NCBI GenBank assembly: GCA_943324725.2
Contig: CALPMR020000068.1
Location: forward strand, 1 to 11,646
Direction: 5' to 3'
DNA: 11,646 bases
DNA from: Bordetella parapertussis
GTDB taxonomy: Bacteria > Cyanobacteriota > Cyanobacteriia > PCC-6307 > Cyanobiaceae
The translations under genes were made by a program, and so were the position numbers. Under the pieces are notes generated by a model. It was not told the origin of the DNA. It made no database searches and saw nothing but the letters and a program-made list of their open reading frames with translations. Shown piece by piece: positions 1 to 5,584 of the stretch. Each line of letters begins with the position of its first letter. The stretch's first letter is position 1.

Positions 1-348
1 ATTTCTGCCACAACAGCCGCGTAGTCGCTCATTTGCCCTGCCAGCGAGGAGCTCTGCACTGCATCCAGCTCCACCACAGCCGCAGCACTGTTCTCCTGCG
101 CCGCCTCGATCGCCCGCTGCGGCACCAGTCCAGCCCGGAGGCCGGCGATCACCTGGCGGATCAGTAGCTGATCAGGGATCTGCACCATCAGGTTCCGGCA
201 TACCAAGGCTGCCGGCAGGCTGTACCAGTTGCCCCCCACCGGGACGCAGCAATCCCTTGGCGACACGACGGCTGAACTCCTGCTCCACCAGGAGGTGACG
301 GCCAGAGAAGATGAAGCCGCTGCTGCTGATCAGGGTGCCAGCATCAAC
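1..348 (-). pseudogene. Unrecognised coding fragment with a frameshift, running off the left edge
   Basis: Reading leftward on the minus strand, positions 348-239 are open in one frame (containing LLVEQEFSRRVAKGLLRPGG), and the frame one base over is open from about 330 to the window edge (containing GGNWYSLPAALVCRNL, then MVQIPDQLLIRQVIAGLRAG). The two join smoothly as PGGGNWYSLP if one G is removed from the six-G run (plus-strand C's at 232-237). Third codon positions are about three-quarters G or C in both halves, each in its own frame, which supports former or real coding. A stop lies at 349-351 and there is no good start codon after it, so the 5' end may also be missing. An ATG at 188-186 could start a shorter intact protein (MVQIPDQLL...). 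I do not recognise the family. It is either a decayed gene or an intact gene with a homopolymer sequencing error. Confidence 0.45.
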
Positions 349-351
349 TTA

Positions 352-921
352 GATGGATTGATGTTGTTTCACGGAGGTGGCAGATTGATCCAATTGAATG
401 GGTGACAAATCCCGGGGTCAAAGCGCCCTTCTACGCGGTTGACACCGGCTACAAGGGATAGTTGATGACCTCAGGGAGCTCCCTGCTGTTTCCCGGGTCA
501 GCGTTCTTTGTCGACAGGGTCTGTTGATCCTGCAGGCCCGAGGGAAGCAGCTGCCGGCTGATGCGGATGTTGTTGGCTGATCGGGCAGGGCCGTTGCTTC
601 TGGAGAGAGGGGGACAACAATGCGGAACATTTGTCGTCGAACTCTGAAATAGTTTAATGATGGAGTCGCAGTTGGCTTGTGTCTCAACCCGTTCATTGCG
701 GAACCGGGGGGTGAGGTGGTCTGGGTCATGGTCGTCACATTCTGGATCGTGCTGCTTTTCACTGCTTCTTCATTTGTCTGATTTGTTCGCCGCTGCTGGC
801 TTGGGATCCTTGCTGTGAGAGTCTGTATATGCTCTTGTTGCTTCTGTTGGGCTGGCTTGGGATCAGGCTTTGGATCAGAGCTGGCATTCGGCCACTGTTC
901 AGACCATCAGGGCTGTAACTC
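352..921. other. Stretch with no convincing intact gene, upstream of the YihY family gene
   Basis: This stretch is less GC-rich than its surroundings and contains many stops. A minus-strand open frame at 418-762 is rich in Ser, Thr, Pro and Arg and looks like chance. On the plus strand, about 360-580 reads as protein-like text broken by one frame change near 456, and may be a decayed gene. A 29-codon hydrophobic open frame lies at 829-918, three bases before the next gene. The promoter of the YihY unit should lie here, but I see no clear -35/-10 pair. Confidence 0.5.
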
Positions 922-1881
922 ATGCAGCAAGACAGGTGGCTATCGATGCAGACCATTTCTCGACTGGCGATCCGGCGCAGAATCCGGACAGGGCCACGAA
1001 CCTTCTGGTTGGCCTATCTCCTCTGGCTGCGCGCTGACTGTGTGGATCTGAGCGCCGCATTTGCTTATCACACCCTGCAGTCTTTTTTCCCTGCTCTGCT
1101 GATTGTGTTGTCAGTACTTTCGAGGTTGTTGGGACGCAATGAGGATCTCCTTGCCAGGGTCCACCAGCAGGTGGCTCAGCTTCTGCCGCCTGCCAGTATG
1201 CCCATTTTTGAGGCAACCTTGGATCGATTCACTCGACAGGGTCTGGGTGCGGGGCTGCTGGGTGTGTTGTTGCTCGTGATCAATGCCAACAACATCTATC
1301 TCACCTTGCAGCGGGGTGCCGATCGCCTCTGGTGGAATCGTCCCTTCGGTTTTGATGGTCTGCCCTGGCAAAAGATCGTGCGCCGCTTTGTGTTGTTACG
1401 TTTGAAGGCGTTTGTTTTGCTGATATTGGTTTCTGTACTGATTATTGCGGATCAACTGATCAGTAATCTGCGCTTCTTTGGTTTCAAGATTTTGCGTCAT
1501 TGGATGTTGGAGGCTTTTCCTCGGCCGTTCCATTGGTTGCTGTCGGTCTCCGGTGGTATGGATGTGCTGATCTCGCTGGGCATCGGTTGCCTCAGTGCCC
1601 TGATTCTGCTCTGGTTGTTGCCTTCTCGGCCCATCCGTCTGCAGCCCTTGGTTCTGCCTGCCGTCCTGGTGGGTTCAGCACTCACCCTTCTCAACCTTCT
1701 GTTGGGGCGCAGCCTGGTGGCGATGGGGCTGCGCTTCCAGGCCTATGGCGTGGTCGGGGCTGTGTTGGTGCTGACCCTCTGGGTCTGGTTGGTGGGCGTC
1801 ATCCTTTACTACGGTCAGTGTCTTGGGGTTGTGCTGGCAAGCCGGGCCACAGGGGGGCGATCCACACTGCAGGCTCCCTGA
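922..1881 (+). CDS. YihY/BrkB family inner-membrane protein
   Basis: This is a 319-residue polytopic membrane protein of the YihY/virulence factor BrkB family (once misannotated as ribonuclease BN). Its molecular function is not established; transport or envelope roles have been proposed for relatives. A basic N-terminus (residues 14-26) is followed by the conserved first segment SAAFAYHTLQSFFPALL (44-60). Further hydrophobic segments lie near 107-126, 159-180, 213-233, 243-262 and 273-300, giving about six helices. The last begins with the family's Tyr-Gly-x-x-Gly signature (YGVVGA, 275-280). The length is normal for the family. The start at 922 is taken as the longest reading; an ATG at 946 is an alternative, with an AGGTGG stretch about 8 bases upstream. 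A small hydrophobic gene follows 51 bases after the stop on the same strand, so it may head a three-gene membrane-protein unit. Confidence 0.9.
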   Translation: MQQDRWLSMQTISRLAIRRRIRTGPRTFWLAYLLWLRADCVDLSAAFAYHTLQSFFPALLIVLSVLSRLLGRNEDLLARVHQQVAQLLPPASMPIFEATLDRFTRQGLGAGLLGVLLLVINANNIYLTLQRGADRLWWNRPFGFDGLPWQKIVRRFVLLRLKAFVLLILVSVLIIADQLISNLRFFGFKILRHWMLEAFPRPFHWLLSVSGGMDVLISLGIGCLSALILLWLLPSRPIRLQPLVLPAVLVGSALTLLNLLLGRSLVAMGLRFQAYGVVGAVLVLTLWVWLVGVILYYGQCLGVVLASRATGGRSTLQAP

Positions 1882-1932
1882 GCATTTGCCCCTGTGGCCA
1901 GTCAAGATGGAAGGATCGTTTCGTCTGCAGCG

Positions 1933-2199
1933 ATGCCCAAGATCCTTCCTTTGATGCGTTCAGCTCAGGATCGTCCTGGCCGCATTCGCCCGCTTGTCGC
2001 CACCCTGGCCCTGGTCTGTACGGCTGTCGGCGCGGTGGTGGTGATCGGCTTCACCACCCTGGCGCTGGTGCCACTGCTCTTGTCTGTTGCTGTGGTCGGC
2101 GCCTGGTTGCTGGCACTGCTGCTGTTCGGCTGGGCCGGGATTGAAGGGCTGGCGGCCTTGGAGCGCTGGTTCGAGTCCGACTCCCGCTTTCAACGCTGA
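1933..2199 (+). CDS. Small hydrophobic membrane protein, unknown function
   Basis: This is an 88-residue protein from the chosen ATG: a short basic N-terminus, about 50 residues of nearly continuous hydrophobic sequence that could form two helices (near residues 20-65), and a polar tail ending in a charged segment (LERWFESDSRFQR). I do not recognise a named family. A GTG at 1894 would add 13 residues, and an ATG at 1954 would give a shorter form; no Shine-Dalgarno sequence decides between them, and an AAGGA at 1911-1915 is rather far from 1933. It follows the YihY family gene on the same strand. Its TGA overlaps the ATG of the next gene by one base (TGATG), so the two are probably translationally coupled. 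The hydrophobic pattern and coupling make it likely real. Confidence 0.65.
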   Translation: MPKILPLMRSAQDRPGRIRPLVATLALVCTAVGAVVVIGFTTLALVPLLLSVAVVGAWLLALLLFGWAGIEGLAALERWFESDSRFQR

Positions 2200-2570
2200 T
2201 GCAGCGACCCATCCCCTGGCTGTGGATTGTGTTTGGCGGGCTGCTGTTGTTGGCGCCTGGAGCGATCGGCCGCCTTCTGCTCGATGTCGCAGAGGGTCTG
2301 ACCTTCTTGTTGGTGGTGTTGCCCTTGTTGGCCGCAGGGGCGGGTCTGATCGCCTGGCAGGTGTTGAAGCGCCGTCTCCACACCTGTGAAGCCTGCGGGG
2401 TCACCAGCTATGCAACTGAAGTCTGTCCTGCCTGTGGCACCTTGTTCCCCACCGATGCCAGCAGTTCTGCGGCTTCGGCTGACACTCCGGCAATCGACGC
2501 CCGCAACGTCACGATCAATGTCGAGGCGGTAGAAGTACCCCCCGTTGATCGGCAGAAAAGTGGCAATTGA
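2199..2570 (+). CDS. Two-helix membrane protein with a cytoplasmic-type zinc ribbon
   Basis: This is a 123-residue protein with two predicted membrane helices (about 8-28 and 32-54), then a basic segment (KRRLH) and a compact four-cysteine module: C63-x2-C66 and C76-x2-C79, the second in the form CPACG. That spacing is typical of a small zinc ribbon. The tail (80-123) is Ser/Ala-rich and then Val-rich, probably flexible. The positive residues after helix 2 suggest the ribbon faces the cytoplasm. Zinc-ribbon membrane proteins of this kind are often adaptors or sensors, but I cannot assign a partner or substrate. The ATG overlaps the preceding stop by one base, which fixes the start and suggests co-translation with the 88-residue protein. 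Confidence 0.75.
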   Translation: MQRPIPWLWIVFGGLLLLAPGAIGRLLLDVAEGLTFLLVVLPLLAAGAGLIAWQVLKRRLHTCEACGVTSYATEVCPACGTLFPTDASSSAASADTPAIDARNVTINVEAVEVPPVDRQKSGN

Positions 2571-2624
2571 AAGAATCCTCACCATTCATTCTGCCTCGCC
2601 AACACCAGAAGAGCATTCAGATCA

Positions 2625-2679
2625 TTGATCAACCGCCATCACTACCAGCTTTGTTGATTCAAAACTGTGGGGTTGAATC
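2625..2679. terminator. Candidate folding region between two convergent units
   Basis: The gap between the zinc-ribbon gene and the convergent DUF2834-like gene holds overlapping inverted repeats. GATTCAA (2656-2662) pairs perfectly with TTGAATC (2673-2679) across a 10-base loop. TTGATCAAC (2625-2633) pairs with GTTGATTCAA (2653-2662) with one bulged base. The two stems share one arm, so only one can form at a time. Stems are short and AT-rich and there is no clear T-run, so a terminator role is only a guess from position. Confidence 0.25.
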
Positions 2680-2718
2680 GGGGATTGCCTGGTAACTGTA
2701 GGCCGATGGCTTCTTGCC

Positions 2719-3153
2719 TCAGTCTGGCATCCCTAATCGTTGCAGTTCTGCCAGGCGCCGTTCTCTCAGATGCAGAAATAACGGGGCTCCGAAGGCGAAA
2801 GCAATGGTGATGCAGCTCAGTAGCACCCAGCCCAGCCCTCGCATCTTCAGGCGACGGCTTTCCAGCACCATCCAGATCGTCAGCGCCGTAGCCATGACAG
2901 CCAGATCCCTGGCAAATGACTGGGAGGCTGGATTGGCATTGGCCAGGGCGAGGAACCGTCCCAGATCAAAACCTGAGCCATAGGTCTGGACGAAGTCCCA
3001 GTTGGCGAGCCAGGGAAGGATGGCGCCGGCCACGCTCAGGGCCAGATAAACCCAGGCCATGGTTGGCACTGTCGGACCCTCGACGGTGATCGGGGCTGTC
3101 TGCGGCTCTTCGGAGGTCAGCTGCTGCTGATCGGGATTCATGGCGGGCTTCAT
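2719..3153 (-). CDS. DUF2834-like cyanobacterial membrane protein
   Basis: This is a 144-residue protein from the chosen start. After a polar N-terminus of about 30 residues it has three hydrophobic segments: one starting near WVYLALSVAGAILPWLANW, one around LAVMATALTIWMVLE, and one around WVLLSCITIAFAFGAPLFLH. A basic tail follows. The arrangement, with a Pro-Trp after helix 1 and a Gly/Asp-containing loop, fits my memory of the DUF2834 family, whose function is unknown. The ATG at 3153 overlaps the xseB stop in an ATGA, which argues for this start. An ATG at 3141 is possible, and the frame is open further upstream inside xseB. It is the last gene of the xse unit. Confidence 0.75.
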   Translation of the reverse strand: MKPAMNPDQQQLTSEEPQTAPITVEGPTVPTMAWVYLALSVAGAILPWLANWDFVQTYGSGFDLGRFLALANANPASQSFARDLAVMATALTIWMVLESRRLKMRGLGWVLLSCITIAFAFGAPLFLHLRERRLAELQRLGMPD

Positions 3154-3461
3154 GCTTGATAAGGCCGAGGTGCGGCATCCGGCTGTTCCGGATCCCATTG
3201 CATCACGTCCTGTTCGATTTGATCGAGCAGACTTTCGCAGCGATTGGCATAGCTCTGGGCTCGCTCATAGAGTCCACTCATCGCTTCGATATCCAGATCG
3301 CTTGCCTGCAACTGGGCCAGACAGAGTTGCAGGGCGGCCTGGGCTTCCCGGTAGCTCAGCTCGGCGCTGATGTCCTCGTGATCCTGCGGCGATGCCGGCT
3401 CTGGAGTGTCCTTGCCTTTGGCGCCCTGAGCGGGTCGTTCTCGTTTGGCTGCTGGTGACAT
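3150..3461 (-). CDS. xseB: Exonuclease VII small subunit
   Basis: XseB binds XseA to form exonuclease VII, which degrades single-stranded DNA from both ends in the cytoplasm and takes part in repair and in removing trapped DNA-protein adducts. The 103-residue protein has a polar, probably disordered N-terminus (about 1-30) and then the expected helical hairpin: ELSYREAQAALQLCLAQLQ, a short turn with SDLDIEAM, and a second helix with LYERAQSYANRCESLLDQIE. This matches the small XseB family, in which the acidic turn and the second helix are best conserved. It starts 21 bases after the xseA stop and overlaps the next gene by ATGA, so the subunits are made from one transcript. The C-terminal tail after VMQWD is longer than a minimal XseB. 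Confidence 0.92.
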   Translation of the reverse strand: MSPAAKRERPAQGAKGKDTPEPASPQDHEDISAELSYREAQAALQLCLAQLQASDLDIEAMSGLYERAQSYANRCESLLDQIEQDVMQWDPEQPDAAPRPYQA

Positions 3462-3482
3462 GGGGATTGGGGATGGGGCGGG

Positions 3483-4667
3483 TCAGGAGGTCGGGCGGCC
3501 CCGGGTTGCCGTGGCCGGTTGCCGTTGGCGCACCTCGGCGGTCAGCAGTCCGTCGCTCAACTCGACCGTGATTCGATCGCCTTCGGTAAGGCCATTGATC
3601 GAGCGCAGCAGGCTCCCTTGGTGATTGCGGATCAGGGCGAAGCCCCGTTCCAGCAGATGACGAGGGGAGAGGGCCTGGAGCAGGGCCCGCTGTTGCCTCA
3701 ACACCTGCCGTTGCCCCTCCAGCAAGTGGCTGGGGTGCAGAGCCTCGAGCCGCTGACGATCGCGGACCAGCTGTTGGCGGGCCGCCTGAAGACGCAGGAT
3801 CAACAATTGGCTCAGGTGGCGTCGCTGCTGGGCCAGGGTGATCCGTTCCGCCTGACGATCAGGCAGCAGCGCCACCAAGGCGGCGGTGGGTGTGGCGGCT
3901 CGGTAGTCCGCCACCAGATCGGCGATCGTGGTGTCGTCTTCGTGGCCGAGGCCGCAGATCATCGGCAGCGGGCAGGAGGCCAGGCAGCGGGCCAGCTCCT
4001 CGCTATCGAAGACGGCCAGATCCTCACGGCTGCCACCGCCCCGGGCCAGCACCAGCGCATCCAGCTCGAGCTCCGCAGCGCGGGCTGCGAGTTGCTCGAT
4101 CGCCGCTCGAATCCTGGCCTCCACCGGTCCCTGGACGGGGATCGGCACCACCAGCAGCCTGGTCGCTGGCCAGCGTTCCCGCGCCGTGCGCAGCATGTCG
4201 GCCAGGGCGGAGCTGGGCACGCTCGTGAGCAGGGCGATACGCCGGGGCCAGGGGGGCAGGGTTTGCCTGCGCGCGGGATCGAACAGTCCCTCCGGTTCCA
4301 GCAGCGATCGCACCCGCTCGAACTGGCGCAGCACCGCCGTCAGGCTGGGCCGGAGATCGAGAATCTGAACTGTCAGCCGGGCCTGGGCCGCCCAGAAGTT
4401 GAGTTTGCCGACCACGATCACCCCATCCCCTTCCTCGGGGACGAAGCTGAGTTTCTGCAGCTGAGAGGCCCAGATCACCGCCGGAATTGTGGCCTGGCCA
4501 TCGGACAGGGTGAGCCAGAGATGGCCTTTCTTCAGCTGGGGGCGACTGACCGTGGCATCGACCAGAAAGCGGGGAGCAAAGCCCCGCTCCAGCAGGCTGC
4601 CGATCGCCTCGTTGAGTTGGGCGACGCCGTAGCGGGGCAGGCCGTTGCTGGGTTGGGAGCCGTTCAA
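3483..4667 (-). CDS. xseA: Exonuclease VII large (catalytic) subunit
   Basis: XseA is the catalytic subunit of exonuclease VII, cutting single-stranded DNA in both directions without nucleotide hydrolysis. The 394-residue protein has an N-terminal OB-fold for DNA binding (about 10-108), the catalytic domain (about 120-320), and a helical region with a C-terminal segment (HLLERGFALI near 337-346). Catalytic signatures are present: LARGGGSREDL (207-217) and GHEDDTTIADLVADYRAATP (241-260). R209, H242 and D245 align with residues I recall as essential in the E. coli enzyme (Arg205, His238, Asp241). The length is slightly below the E. coli protein. The start is TTG at 4667, 13 bases after the upstream gene; it keeps the usual N-terminal LPRY-VAQLNEAI segment, so I prefer it, though no clear Shine-Dalgarno supports it. 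Confidence 0.93.
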   Translation of the reverse strand: MNGSQPSNGLPRYGVAQLNEAIGSLLERGFAPRFLVDATVSRPQLKKGHLWLTLSDGQATIPAVIWASQLQKLSFVPEEGDGVIVVGKLNFWAAQARLTVQILDLRPSLTAVLRQFERVRSLLEPEGLFDPARRQTLPPWPRRIALLTSVPSSALADMLRTARERWPATRLLVVPIPVQGPVEARIRAAIEQLAARAAELELDALVLARGGGSREDLAVFDSEELARCLASCPLPMICGLGHEDDTTIADLVADYRAATPTAALVALLPDRQAERITLAQQRRHLSQLLILRLQAARQQLVRDRQRLEALHPSHLLEGQRQVLRQQRALLQALSPRHLLERGFALIRNHQGSLLRSINGLTEGDRITVELSDGLLTAEVRQRQPATATRGRPTS

Positions 4668-4680
4668 GGATGGGATCCGC

Positions 4681-4866
4681 TCACTGGCTGAGCTGCCTGT
4701 ATTGCAGCCACCAGTAAAGGCTCAGACCACCGGCCAGCAGGGCAATGGCACGACCGATCGGGTGATCGAACCGCACCAGGCCGATTGTGGTGATCACCAG
4801 GGCTGTGCTGAGCAGCCTGGCTCCGTCGCGTCGGTTGCCGGCGAAGAAGCGAATGGGGCGGCTCAC
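4681..4866 (-). CDS. Short membrane protein upstream of xseA, unknown function
   Basis: This 61-residue open frame has a basic N-terminus (MSRPIRFFAGNRRDGAR) and two short hydrophobic stretches (LLSTALVITTIGLV and IGRAIALLAGGLSLYWWLQY), consistent with one or two membrane helices and a cytoplasmic N-terminus. It starts with GTG at 4866 with no strong Shine-Dalgarno and ends 13 bases before the xseA start, in the same direction, so it probably leads the xse transcript. I do not recognise the family. The positive-inside pattern and tight spacing support it being real. Confidence 0.6.
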   Translation of the reverse strand: MSRPIRFFAGNRRDGARLLSTALVITTIGLVRFDHPIGRAIALLAGGLSLYWWLQYRQLSQ

Positions 4867-5328
4867 AAGGGCCTGGCGGTCGTCCGACCAGCGTAGGAGT
4901 CTGCTGGGCGGCGTTTGGCCATCGTCGAGATGGGCGTCAGTCCTTGCAGTCGACTCAGCAGGGCTGCCTTTCAGGGCATTGTTTCAAGTGGGCTGACGTG
5001 CAATCAGGGATTGCAGACACAGCTTCGATTCAATCGCTGATCGATGGAGTGCTTCTGATTATTTGAATTGGCCTTGACAGTGCAGCAATAGTGAATGTTG
5101 GAAGTTATGTCCGACACTCAAAACAAAAAATTAGCAATCTTTCCTAGTCAAGAAAAGGTGTGGTTTGTTGGCGGCGTCAGAAAGGAATGAATGGATTTTG
5201 GCTATGGGCTTTCAGTGGAGCTTTGGTGGTGAAGCCTGAACGAGAAATAACAGACGGTGCACCAACGGCAGAGCCAGATCAGCGGTGAAATGGGGGGCAG
5301 CAGGCTCCCCATTTCACGCATTTGGGGC
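4867..5328. other. Intergenic region with an AT-rich centre between the xse unit and hli
   Basis: No gene longer than about 35 codons is supported here. The part from about 5040 to 5200 is clearly AT-richer than the genome around it, including a run of A's near 5120-5130. The promoter for the leftward xse unit should lie here: a TTGACT on the minus strand (5152-5147) is followed 17 bases later by TTTTGT, a weak -10. A TTGACA on the plus strand near 5074 has no good -10. Two very short plus-strand frames (5107-5190 and 5187-5288) overlap by ATGA; see the findings. Confidence 0.5.
5285..5317 (-). terminator. Strong hairpin just downstream of hli
   Basis: GTGAAATGGGG (5285-5295) pairs perfectly with CCCCATTTCAC (5307-5317). 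A further G-T and G-C pair can extend the stem to 13 base pairs with a 7-base loop. It starts 11 bases beyond the hli stop in the direction of hli transcription, so it most likely ends or protects that short mRNA. No T-run follows on either strand, so it may act as a 3'-end stabiliser or an atypical terminator rather than a classic intrinsic one. Confidence 0.6.
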
Positions 5329-5475
5329 TCAGCCCAGACCGATCTGGGCCAGAATCCCCTGGCCGGTGAGAACTTCGGTTGACAGTCCGATCACGAAGCC
5401 GAGCATGGCCAGGCGGCCATTCCAGGTTTCAGCGAAGTTCACAAAACCAAAGCGGGGCTCGGAAGCGTTGGTCAT
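5329..5475 (-). CDS. hli: High-light-inducible protein (single-helix chlorophyll-binding)
   Basis: This 48-residue protein belongs to the Hli/SCP family of one-helix thylakoid proteins, which bind chlorophyll and carotenoid and dissipate energy while protecting newly made photosystem II and chlorophyll-binding proteins under stress. The chlorophyll-binding signature is clear: E16-T-W-N19-G20-R21-L-A-M24-L-G-F, inside a single membrane helix (about 19-36). The N-terminus (MTNASEPRFGFVNFAE) and short tail are typical, and the length is normal. The start is the ATG at 5475; there is no obvious Shine-Dalgarno. It is transcribed alone, divergent from the phosphatase gene at 5585, and followed by a strong hairpin. 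A GTTACAGT (minus strand, 5507-5500) resembles one half of the HLR1 light-response element bound by RpaB, but the second half is missing. Confidence 0.93.
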   Translation of the reverse strand: MTNASEPRFGFVNFAETWNGRLAMLGFVIGLSTEVLTGQGILAQIGLG

Positions 5476-5584
5476 GGGAGCAGTCGCGAGAACTCGACAA
5501 CTGTAACGTTTCGTGGGGATGTCTTGACTGTAGTGGCCGCTGCTTTTTCTGGTTCGGATATCTGTTGGAGCTGAGGGCGCGCTG

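Noticed and set aside
418..762. A 114-codon minus-strand open frame in the left gene-poor region
   Set aside because: Ser/Thr/Pro/Arg-rich with no hydrophobic core or recognisable domain, and no upstream Shine-Dalgarno.
3519..4691. A 390-codon plus-strand open frame antisense to xseA
   Set aside because: Its protein is Gln/Gly/Arg-rich low-complexity text, and the opposite strand encodes a clear exonuclease VII subunit. Long antisense frames are common in GC-rich DNA.
5021..5040. A TTCGATTC string resembling a tRNA T-loop
   Set aside because: No acceptor stem, anticodon arm or correctly spaced D-arm could be built around it on either strand.
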